Assembly: GCA_030432565.1 (NCBI GenBank)
Contig: JAUIGV010000001.1
Location: 248,001-312,000, forward strand
DNA length: 64,000 nt
Direction: 5' to 3'
DNA from: Verrucomicrobiia bacterium
GTDB lineage: Bacteria; Verrucomicrobiota; Verrucomicrobiia; Verrucomicrobiales; Akkermansiaceae
Part shown: positions 56,960-64,000 of the stretch, piece by piece
How positions within the stretch are numbered: the stretch's first letter is position 1
Layout: the number at the start of each line of letters is the position of its first letter
Translations under genes and position numbers: made by a program
The notes under the pieces: generated by a model
Databases searched by the model: none
What the model was told of the DNA's origin: nothing
What the model saw: the letters and a program-made list of their open reading frames with translations, nothing else

Positions 56960-57908
56960 GAAGAAAATTATTTGTTTTAATAAGGTGCAGGTTTGGATCT
57001 AGATCACAAGAAACCGTTGTTTGGCAAGCTAAAACGCCCGGCTTGCTGCCGGGGAAATACGCTTTTGGAAGGAGGGGCCTGAAGCCACCTTTGGGCCGGG
57101 ATCGAGCGGGAGGCAAGGGGAGTGGATTCGGCTTCCAGCTCCGTGTTCCGATTTGCCAGGCCAAAAGCTCCGGACAAACTCCGCTGCGTTCAGGCCGTTT
57201 GTTGACCTCAAAAAGTATCTTCCCGGATTGAGCGCAACGAACGCATCTCCATTCAGACTGCTATCGTACTCGCTTTGGTAAAGGTGATGATGTCATCGAG
57301 ACCATCTCCGTTGAAGTCGCCCGATTCTGGAAACTCGTCTTGAGACGAAAACGCGGATCCCCAAGTCTCCGGAGCTGGACAACCGCGGGGACCAAAGGTC
57401 TGCTCATTCATCTCCAGTCGTAAGATGGAAGCGATAACGACCAGCTTCTCCAAATCGTTACATAGAACTTTCATTATTGTCGTGCCCCCGCAACCTGACA
57501 GGAAAAATTCAATATCAATCGGGTGTGCGTATTGAGGCACGTTGAATGACATCTGAGGAATTCTGAAACAAGTCATGCAGAACAAGGTATGCAGTGTGGA
57601 TTACCAGCGGCAAACGAGAACCGCTGATGTCAAGATGTCAGGCGATGGTGCAACCACCCCGAGCCCCGTCGCTCGCCTTGAAACGCCAGATACCTGGCTC
57701 TGCTTGGCAGTGGGTTTCGAAGAACCACCGAACTCCCTTCAAGCGTTCCTACACATGCAGGTCAGTCAGCACGGATTCATCTCAATTTCTATAACGTTTT
57801 GCTCGAATCTCACTGAGCTTGGCAGACTGTTAAGCCGGTCTCCGTGGCAGCTTTTAGGCTCCTGGTTTGCTGGTCCCACGAATGCAAAGCAGGCTTCAAA
57901 TCAGTTCA
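56960..57908. other. 949-bp degenerate segment between secreted-protein genes
   Basis: No intact gene is convincing here. It includes a CCCGGC-TTGCT-GCCGGG hairpin at 57037-57053, an FG-GAP-like remnant at 57253-57585 on the minus strand, and plus-strand ORF 57575-57937, which has no recognisable domain and runs into the end of a real gene. Composition is lower in GC than the flanks. The segment looks like decayed sequence. Confidence 0.5.
57253..57585 (-). pseudogene. Remnant of an FG-GAP/VCBS-repeat protein
   Basis: The C-terminal part reads WGSAFSSQDEFPESGDFNGD then GLDDIITFTK, the calcium-binding D-x-N-x-D-x-x-D core of an FG-GAP/VCBS beta-propeller blade. It then stops after ASTIAV. Known blades of this kind continue with GDVYVALS-type strands, so the blade is cut short. 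The N-terminal part resembles nothing known and lacks a signal peptide. I read it as a truncated fragment and not as a functional gene. Confidence 0.45.
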
Positions 57909-60197
57909 TCATTCCTCGATACGGAAGAACTTTTTAGCTTCGCTTGTTTCGCCCGCAGAGATGACAGCCTGACCCTCGCCGTTAATATCGGTGGTGGCGG
58001 TAAGAGGGGGATCAAGCGGGAGAAAGTTGCCGACGAGGTTTGCCGATTTGGTCACTTGATAAGTCGTTTGCGGTTTGCCCTGAAACGCGATGGCAAAGCG
58101 ACCATCGCTCAAGAGAATCTGGTTGGTGATCAGGATTTGTCCAAGCGGAGCACCGGAGGCGATTTCGTTGCTCAGAGCGTACATGTGGAAGCTTCCGCTA
58201 TTTGGAGGCGCGCACAGGGGAACAGTCGCATCAACGATGAGTTCGGTGGTTTGTGCGGTGTACTGGTAAGTGAGATAGTAGGCGTCGGTCTGAATTCCCG
58301 AGCGGGTGAGGATGCCCGGGCGATCCAGCGGCAGGAAACCGAAGGGGCGAACCGTTTCGTCGCCGTTGGTGAAGACAAGGTCGCTGGGGCGGCCCGAGCC
58401 TTCAGTGTCCCATTGGCGGCTGTAAATCCGGAGGTCGTAAGAAGCTCCGGGCGACAGGCCGGTGAGGGTGAATCGCTGGGTGTCTCCGGGATTGGGGCCA
58501 TTTCCGGAATAGGTGAAGGAACCCAAAAGGGTTTCCACGTTGGCGCTCACGCCCGCCGCGACTGGATCCCAGTCACCATTGTTGGCGATGACCTGATTCA
58601 TGGAGCGTCCCATGGAATCCCAGATGACATTCGCAGGTGAGATGGTGGGGCTCAGCGTCTCGAAAGTGACCCCATTGACGGTGGATGGCTGACCGCCGCT
58701 GACAAGGTGGGTGTAAGTCTTGGCTGGATCCAGTCCGGTGCTGGCATCGTCGGTCATAGGGACAATGGCAACCGGGCCCACGGGATTGGGATAGGAATTA
58801 ACGTCAACCGGGTCGGAGTTGTGGGTGACCTCCCAGCTATCGATGGAGTAGTCTCCGTCCGTGTCGCAAAGGGTTGGATCTGTTCCGGTGTCGTTCGCGT
58901 CGGTAAAGGTGCCGCTGTTTGATTCAACGGCATCGCTCAATTCATCGCCATCGGTGTCTTCGGCGGTGGGGTTGGTCTGAAGGCGGGGACCGACAGGATT
59001 GATTTCTTCATCGTCGCTCAGGGTATCGTCATCACTATCGTCATCAGTGGGATCGATGTTTGGGTAGGCGGGCACTCCACTGCCAAAGTTCCCACGGCTG
59101 ATTCTAAATTCCTCGAGGTTGGTGAGGCCGTCTTGATCGAGGTCTTCTTCGCCGGTTTCTCCGGAGAGGATTGTGAGGTCGGTGGCCCATTGGAGTTCCC
59201 AGTCGTCATTGAGTCTGTCGTTGTCATCGTCACGGAGAAGGGTCAGGAGGAGCACGCGTTCGGTGGTGCTGCTTCCAACGCCCTGAATCCGGATCGAAAA
59301 TTGCTGGCCATCGGTGAACTCTGCTCCGCTGAAGTCGAAGTTGCCGATTTCAAGGCGGTCGCCATTGATCTGGAACTTTCCGTTATCGGTGTCGCCGTTG
59401 CCTGCCACGAGGGTGAAGGTGGACGGGTCGGGGTTTCCTTCGAGACTCCCGGCGAGACTGCCGACGAGGGTGCCTTGAGCTCCGCCTGTGCTAAAGATGT
59501 TGTTGTCCAGAGAAACGAGATAAGCGGCCGAGCCATCCGGATCGACCGCATTGGTGAGGCCATAAAGATGGTAGGTGCCGGTGCTTCCGTCGGCGAGGTC
59601 GACAGTGATCCGAAGTGAGCCACTGTCATCGGCCTGGTATTTGTAAACGAGGGCGTAGGATACATTGGCCGCGAACCCCGGTGTGGGAAGGGTTGGGTTG
59701 TTTTGGTTGATCTCGGGAGTGGAGGCTTCAATTGATCCGTTGGCTCCGATATCGAAGTCGAGGGAGAAGGTGCGAATGGCATTGGCGTCCCAGGCGCGTT
59801 CGTAAAGACGGAGTTCATAAAACTCGCCCGGGGTCAGACCGGTGAGTTCCACGGAGCCAAGGTCGGGGCCGTTGTAACGCATATCTTGAAAGACGCTGGC
59901 GATGTTGCCAGACACGGCTGGCGGGGTGTTTCCGGGGTGGGGATTATTGGGGGAATAGGTGCGGGAGCCGGAATTGGCGCGGCCATCGGCAGTCTGATTG
60001 ACATCATTGGCGAAAAGCACGCCGTTGACGGTGGCAACCCCGCTCGTGCCGAAATCGATGGCATGAGTGAAGGTCATGTCGGAGCTGATTCCGGAATCGG
60101 CATCGCTTGTGATTTGCACGTAGGAAATTTGGGCCGAACTCATCTGCGTGGCGGCAGCGAGGGTGATGAAGAGTTGGTTTGAAAGTTTTTTGTTCAT
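57909..60197 (-). CDS. Secreted beta-sandwich/calcium-repeat protein with internal duplication
   Basis: The ATG at 60197 gives 762 aa with a signal peptide (KKLSNQLFITLAAATQMSSA). Residues ~25-215 are a beta-sandwich. Residues ~225-320 are cadherin-like (TFTLVAGNGDTDNGKFQI). Residues ~325-445 are thrombospondin-3-like repeats (DDSDDDTLSDDEEINPVG). Residues ~475-685 are a second beta-sandwich resembling the first. The end is YQVTKSANLVGNFLPLDPPL...KFFRIEE. From the cadherin-like part onward it is closely similar to the gene at 53752. It is likely extracellular. The function is unknown. Confidence 0.8.
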   Translation of the reverse strand: MNKKLSNQLFITLAAATQMSSAQISYVQITSDADSGISSDMTFTHAIDFGTSGVATVNGVLFANDVNQTADGRANSGSRTYSPNNPHPGNTPPAVSGNIASVFQDMRYNGPDLGSVELTGLTPGEFYELRLYERAWDANAIRTFSLDFDIGANGSIEASTPEINQNNPTLPTPGFAANVSYALVYKYQADDSGSLRITVDLADGSTGTYHLYGLTNAVDPDGSAAYLVSLDNNIFSTGGAQGTLVGSLAGSLEGNPDPSTFTLVAGNGDTDNGKFQINGDRLEIGNFDFSGAEFTDGQQFSIRIQGVGSSTTERVLLLTLLRDDDNDRLNDDWELQWATDLTILSGETGEEDLDQDGLTNLEEFRISRGNFGSGVPAYPNIDPTDDDSDDDTLSDDEEINPVGPRLQTNPTAEDTDGDELSDAVESNSGTFTDANDTGTDPTLCDTDGDYSIDSWEVTHNSDPVDVNSYPNPVGPVAIVPMTDDASTGLDPAKTYTHLVSGGQPSTVNGVTFETLSPTISPANVIWDSMGRSMNQVIANNGDWDPVAAGVSANVETLLGSFTYSGNGPNPGDTQRFTLTGLSPGASYDLRIYSRQWDTEGSGRPSDLVFTNGDETVRPFGFLPLDRPGILTRSGIQTDAYYLTYQYTAQTTELIVDATVPLCAPPNSGSFHMYALSNEIASGAPLGQILITNQILLSDGRFAIAFQGKPQTTYQVTKSANLVGNFLPLDPPLTATTDINGEGQAVISAGETSEAKKFFRIEE

Positions 60198-60434
60198 GTC
60201 AGGATGGTGTCTTTGTGTGTTTATGATCCGGGGAAGAGACCAATTCGGGCAATGAGTGAAACGATTCTTCTTTGTTGCCGCAAGGAAAAACCTGAGGTTG
60301 GCGGTGTTGATCGATCTTGTCATAAACGGGTCGTTGGGCTTTCCGGGCACCGATTCGATTCGTCTGGCCCGCTTAAATGGGATCGATGGGAAATCTGATC
60401 GATCTGGGGTGAGGGAGTTGCTAGCGTGCGGGGA

Positions 60435-61571
60435 ATGAAACTCCTGGGAATTACTTTTTGTTTGGTCGGTTTGTTGTGGGGAGGGCTCCGGGTGGGCCAG
60501 TTTCGGACTCCGGAAGAGGGGCGGAAGGAGTTGGAAGTGATCCTAAAAGAGGCCAAGGATCGCGAGGGCTGGGAAGGTCGGCGCGATTTGGTGAAAAAGG
60601 GGGTTCGGGAGGGATTGGGTTTCAAGACCTGGCCGAAGAAAACGAAGATGCGGATTGTCCGGCATTCCAAAGTTGAGCGAGATGGATACACCGTGGAGAA
60701 TGTGGGGATTGAAACGATCCCGGGGTATTTTCTATGCGGTAATCTTTATTTGCCGAATACAGATGTTGGAGAAATGCCGGTTTTTCTTTGTCCCCACGGT
60801 CATTGGTCGCAGGACGATTTGCATCATCATGGAAGGCATCGTGACGAGATGCAATATCGCTGTGGCGCTCTGGCCCGGATGGGGTGCGGGGTTTTTGCTT
60901 ATGAAATGGTTGGCTATGGTGATTCCAAAAAGATGGGGTGGGAGCACCGCTGGGATGCGCAAGTCATGGCGCTGCAAACGTGGAATTCGGTGAGAGCTCT
61001 GGACTATGTTACAGGCTTGCCGGGAGTCGACGTGAAGAGGGTCGGGGTTACCGGTGCTTCGGGCGGCGGGACGCAGTCCTTTCTCATCGCAGCCTTGGAC
61101 GATCGCGTCACGCTGTCGGCGCCGTGTGTCATGGTGTCCTGCCACTTTTTTGGCGGATGTCGATGCGAGAGTGGTCTCCCCATTCATATTCGGGAAAGCC
61201 ACGTGACAAACAATGCCGAGATTGCGGCATTGTTTGCACCAAGACCCCAGTTATTGGTCTCAAATGGCGACGACTGGACAAAACACACTCCGGCTCTGGA
61301 GTATCCCTTTCTTCGGAAGATTTACGAATTGTATGGGGCCGGGGAAAAGGTTCGGAATGTTCACCTGCCGGAGGAAAAGCATGACTATGGGAAGTCGAAG
61401 AGGATGGCTCTTTACGATTTTGTCGCGGAGCATTTTAAGTTGGACCGGAAGCGTGCGGACGAGTCAAAAGTGGAGCTGATTGATCCGAAGACCCTCTTTG
61501 TGTTTGATGATGATCACCCGGCTCCCGAGGGATTGTTAAAGCCGAATCAGAAAGTGAAGTTTCCCGAGTGA
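60435..61571 (+). CDS. Exported alpha/beta hydrolase, acetyl-xylan-esterase-like
   Basis: The ATG at 60435 gives 378 aa with an N-terminal hydrophobic segment (MKLLGITFCLVGLLWGGL). The core has PVFLCPHGHWSQDDLHHHGR, the nucleophile motif GASGGGTQSFL, an acid in LVSNGDDWTKHTP and a histidine in LPEEKHDYGKSKR. It resembles large esterases of the dienelactone-hydrolase/acetyl-xylan-esterase group. The substrate may be a sugar ester, in keeping with the polysaccharide-degradation genes in the window. Its 3' end overlaps the BatB-like gene by 25 bp, convergent. Confidence 0.8.
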   Translation: MKLLGITFCLVGLLWGGLRVGQFRTPEEGRKELEVILKEAKDREGWEGRRDLVKKGVREGLGFKTWPKKTKMRIVRHSKVERDGYTVENVGIETIPGYFLCGNLYLPNTDVGEMPVFLCPHGHWSQDDLHHHGRHRDEMQYRCGALARMGCGVFAYEMVGYGDSKKMGWEHRWDAQVMALQTWNSVRALDYVTGLPGVDVKRVGVTGASGGGTQSFLIAALDDRVTLSAPCVMVSCHFFGGCRCESGLPIHIRESHVTNNAEIAALFAPRPQLLVSNGDDWTKHTPALEYPFLRKIYELYGAGEKVRNVHLPEEKHDYGKSKRMALYDFVAEHFKLDRKRADESKVELIDPKTLFVFDDDHPAPEGLLKPNQKVKFPE

Positions 61572-62554
61572 TCCGGAGCTTGGTCTCGCTGCGATTGGCC
61601 TGGTTTGAACGGGCTCGCAAAGAAGTAGAGCAAGACGGAAATCAACGCCAGTCCGAGCGCGGAGGTCACTCCGGTAATGAGAGCGTATTCGCGGAGAGTG
61701 AGCTTGAGCCCCTCGTCGTCGGCCTTTAACGAGCCCAAATCACTGAGAACGGAGCTGGGGACGTGACGCATGTTGCCATCATGATACTGTCCTCCGAGAC
61801 GAGAAGCAATTTGCTGGAGGGCTCCCACGTCTTGCCGCGATTGCCGGCCATCGATCATGGAGCCTTTGGTCGGGTTCCCGACTCCCATAACGAGGACGCC
61901 TCCGATGGAGGGGGGCATCCTGGGCATCCCGGTGGCCGGGACGGTGTCGCCATCGCTGACCAGTAGAAGAGTTGCAGAGTTTGGCGGCCAGTCGCGTGCG
62001 ATTTTTGCGGCTTCTTCAAGACCATCGAAGAGGCGGGTTTTGCCAACCGGGAAGACCGAGGACATATCCATGCCGTCGAGAAAGTTCAGGATGACTTCGA
62101 GATCGCGGCTTTCTTGCACCACCGGTTTGGCTCCATTGTAAACGGCCACCATGGTGATGTGGAGCTTGTCGTCGGTGGTTCGCTTTAAAAGCGATTGAAC
62201 GAGTTTGGATGCGCGTTGGGTCCGGGTCAGGCCGGAATCTTCACCGGAGTCCTTCAGCTTCATCGAAGGGGAAACATCGAGGACCAAGAGAAGATGACGT
62301 CGTTCCTTGGCTTCAACTTCTTTAATCTCGGAGCGATGAGCTTTTGGCTCCAGCAAGTAGAGTGTGGTCAGGGCCCAGGCGAGGCCGCCGAGGAAAAGGA
62401 CTTTAAGAATGGGCGCGAGAAAGGTGAGTGCTGAAAAGCTCCCGGAGGGTCCAAACGCGAGGTGACGAACCTTTTTGACCCGAAGGAAATGGAGGACTTC
62501 CGCGCCAGTCGCGAGGACGGCGGTGGTGGCGGCGACGAGAATAGGAACGAACAT
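61547..62554 (-). CDS. Membrane von Willebrand A protein (BatB-like)
   Basis: The 335-aa product has N-terminal helices (FLAPILKVLFLGGLAWALTT), a vWA domain from about residue 85 with the metal motif DVSPS, a T in GKTRLFDGLEEA and SDGD, and a C-terminal helix (YALITGVTSALGLALISVLL). The Bat genes form aerotolerance-type operons with MoxR ATPases. It overlaps the previous vWA gene by one base (TAATG), showing translational coupling. The function is inferred from domain and context. Confidence 0.88.
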   Translation of the reverse strand: MFVPILVAATTAVLATGAEVLHFLRVKKVRHLAFGPSGSFSALTFLAPILKVLFLGGLAWALTTLYLLEPKAHRSEIKEVEAKERRHLLLVLDVSPSMKLKDSGEDSGLTRTQRASKLVQSLLKRTTDDKLHITMVAVYNGAKPVVQESRDLEVILNFLDGMDMSSVFPVGKTRLFDGLEEAAKIARDWPPNSATLLLVSDGDTVPATGMPRMPPSIGGVLVMGVGNPTKGSMIDGRQSRQDVGALQQIASRLGGQYHDGNMRHVPSSVLSDLGSLKADDEGLKLTLREYALITGVTSALGLALISVLLYFFASPFKPGQSQRDQAPDHSGNFTF

Positions 62555-63471
62555 TACCAGGGAGTGTAGCGAAGTCCGAAGAGGGTGAGGAGATAGACTC
62601 CGGCGAGGGAGAGCGCGGTGATCACGTAGGGTTTGAAATTGTCGACGGGATCGGGCGTGAGGCGAACCATGGAGGCTTGTGCCATTTCGTCGATTCTCTG
62701 GAACACGGCCTTCAAGGCATCGGGATCCCCCGCGGCGAAAGTCTCACCTCCGGTGATTGAGGCGACCACGGAAACCTCGGCGGGAGGAGCGCCGCCTCCG
62801 ATGTGAATGGCGTAAACGGTGATATTGTTTTCTTCGAGCTCGCGTGCGATTTTAACATCGTTGCCATTCGAAAGGTCAAAGCTGGCGCCGTCCGAAAGCA
62901 GAATGATCATGCGATCTCCGCTCTCGGAAGCGAGGAGTTCTCTCTGCCCTTGCTTGAGGGCTTTGCCGATGAAGGTTCCTCCGTTGAACCAAGGGGGGAG
63001 TTTGCCGGGGTGAAGGAAGGCGGGGGCATTTCGGAAGGCGGAAACATCAGTGGTGAGAGGAACCCAGCGGAGATTGTCGCCGCCAAATACCATGAGCGAA
63101 AAGGCGTCACCCTCGCGGTAGTCGAGGAATTCATTGAGTGATTCCATGGCTGCGTCATAACGATCACCCGCGCCGAACTTGGCTACCATGGAACCGGAGA
63201 CATCGAGGCAAAAAAGGATGTTGGTGAGTTCGCGTTCTGACTTGGGCCTCTCGAAGGAGCGTGGTCCGGCGGCGATGAGGATGAGGGTCGCCAGGACGAG
63301 ATGTGGCAGGGTGTTGACCAGGTTGAGAATCACGCCCAGCCATTTGCGGTCGGCCATCTTTTGGTGGTCGAATGGCAGAGGTAGTGGTCGCGTACGCGTG
63401 ATCCATTGAAACACGATCAAGAAGACCGGAATGGCAAGCGCGATGAGAACGATGGGGTGGGCGAAGGACAA
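62554..63471 (-). CDS. Membrane von Willebrand A protein (BatA-like)
   Basis: The 305-aa product begins SFAHPIVLIALAIPVFLIVF, has a second helix (LPHLVLATLILIAAGPRSF), then a vWA domain with the MIDAS motif DVSGSM, T in FNGGTFIGKALKQ and SDGASFD. A C-terminal helix (VITALSLAGVYLLTLFGLRY) follows. It is typical of BatA, and the complete MIDAS suggests metal-dependent ligand binding. It lies 26 bp after the partial gene at the window edge and is coupled to BatB. Confidence 0.9.
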   Translation of the reverse strand: MSFAHPIVLIALAIPVFLIVFQWITRTRPLPLPFDHQKMADRKWLGVILNLVNTLPHLVLATLILIAAGPRSFERPKSERELTNILFCLDVSGSMVAKFGAGDRYDAAMESLNEFLDYREGDAFSLMVFGGDNLRWVPLTTDVSAFRNAPAFLHPGKLPPWFNGGTFIGKALKQGQRELLASESGDRMIILLSDGASFDLSNGNDVKIARELEENNITVYAIHIGGGAPPAEVSVVASITGGETFAAGDPDALKAVFQRIDEMAQASMVRLTPDPVDNFKPYVITALSLAGVYLLTLFGLRYTPW

Positions 63472-63497
63472 TTGGGATTTGAGGTTTGAGATTTAAT

Positions 63498-64000
63498 CTA
63501 CGAGTCTTCCGCGTAAGGCCTCAGGAGTGGAAGGATCTCTTCCCGTGACAGATCCGGATTGGGGGCGTGGAGCCATTCCTCGAGTTTAAGAATCAGCGGG
63601 GACGCTTCCGGGTGGTTGCGAAGTTCAACGAGAGCCCGGGCGGGGGGGAGAGAACCAATTTCAGGGATTTTCCGTTTCCAGTGGCCGAGAATGAGGCGTT
63701 CGAGATTGGCTTGCTCTTGGTCTGTTAATTCACCCTGCGAGGCGGCGGAAACAAGAACCTGGAGTTTTTCGTGAAGGGTTGGAGGAGGGTTTTCGGCGAC
63801 GAAGTCGGCCACTTGTTTTTTCCGGTAAAATAGGATTGCGAGAAAAACCAGGGCCCAGAGGATTCCGAGTAGGATGATGACGGTTTTGTAGCCTCCGAGC
63901 TTTGCGGGTTCGACGGGCTCGGGATCGGAAGGTTTTGGGAGAGTGTCGAGCGGGTGGATGGTGGTGACTTCGAAAGTGGCGTCCACGTTCTTGACCGGAG
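63498..64000 (-). CDS. Membrane protein of the Bat cluster, N-terminus off window
   Basis: The track starts this at a GTG (63986), but the frame stays open to the edge (PVKNVDATFEV), so the gene is probably longer. One membrane helix is visible (YKTVIILLGILWALVFLAIL), followed by a helical cytoplasmic-like tail (LHEKLQVLVSAASQGELTDQ, EQANLERLILGHWKRKIPEI). Similar proteins lie between DUF58 and BatA in MoxR/Bat operons. Confidence 0.75.
   Translation of the reverse strand, partial: PVKNVDATFEVTTIHPLDTLPKPSDPEPVEPAKLGGYKTVIILLGILWALVFLAILFYRKKQVADFVAENPPPTLHEKLQVLVSAASQGELTDQEQANLERLILGHWKRKIPEIGSLPPARALVELRNHPEASPLILKLEEWLHAPNPDLSREEILPLLRPYAEDS

Noticed and set aside
57575-57937. 120-aa plus-strand ORF in the decayed segment
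   Set aside because: No domain or start signal is visible and it runs into the end of the minus-strand gene at 57909.
1-64000. CRISPR arrays, tRNA/rRNA genes, transposases
   Set aside because: No regular direct-repeat array, cloverleaf, rRNA stretch or transposase was seen on reading the window.

Overview
The window looks like chromosomal DNA of a member of the Verrucomicrobiota, most likely Verrucomicrobiales. This is inferred from the gene families present and not from any 16S sequence. They include a sulfatase, a DUF5060-type glycoside hydrolase-like protein, a PEP-CTERM protein, giant secreted lamin-tail/CotH and calcium-repeat proteins, a Trx/PDZ selenoprotein-type gene, and a str-S10-spc ribosomal super-operon lacking L30. 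No rRNA, tRNA, CRISPR array, integrase or complete insertion sequence was seen.

Layout. Positions 1-11,600: partial Na+/solute symporter; small exported protein; 1,114-aa DUF5060 protein with a recent 144-bp tandem duplication; YqgE; transketolase; a three-gene cluster of exported protein, ECF sigma factor and small membrane partner; a DUF2236 oxygenase; a lipoprotein. Positions 11,640-29,076: a structured leader, then rpsL-rpsG-fusA-rpsJ-rplC-rplD-rplW-rplB-rpsS-[exported coiled-coil protein]-rplV-rpsC-rplP-rpmC-rpsQ-rplN-rplX-rplE-rpsH-rplF-rplR-rpsE-rplO-[lipoprotein]-secY-adk-map. tuf, rpsN and rpmD are missing from their usual places, and two exported-protein genes are inserted. S3 and S5 carry RGG-rich tails.

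Positions 29,100-40,400: a secretin-N-like membrane protein; a frameshifted gene; sulfatase; TspO; a Trx/heme c/PDZ gene interrupted by two in-frame UGA codons; a PEP hydrolase-like/alpha-beta hydrolase/flavin reductase operon; an orphan efflux adaptor; a FadL-like porin. Positions 40,400-47,400: a 1,255-aa exported protein with a TPR partner, a small exported cysteine-repeat protein, two convergent DoxX-like genes and a second flavin reductase. Positions 47,400-60,200: four large or paralogous secreted proteins that share modules, plus a decayed segment with an FG-GAP remnant. Positions 60,400-64,000: an esterase-like hydrolase and a BatA/BatB-type von Willebrand A cluster cut by the window edge.

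The strongest unusual signal is at 34,202-35,452 on the minus strand. The ORF track splits one reading frame into a signal-peptide fragment and a PDZ fragment. They are joined by FR-UGA-ET-UGA-ADC, which fits a UxxU selenoprotein, and a plausible bacterial SECIS hairpin lies 27 and 36 nt after the two UGA codons.
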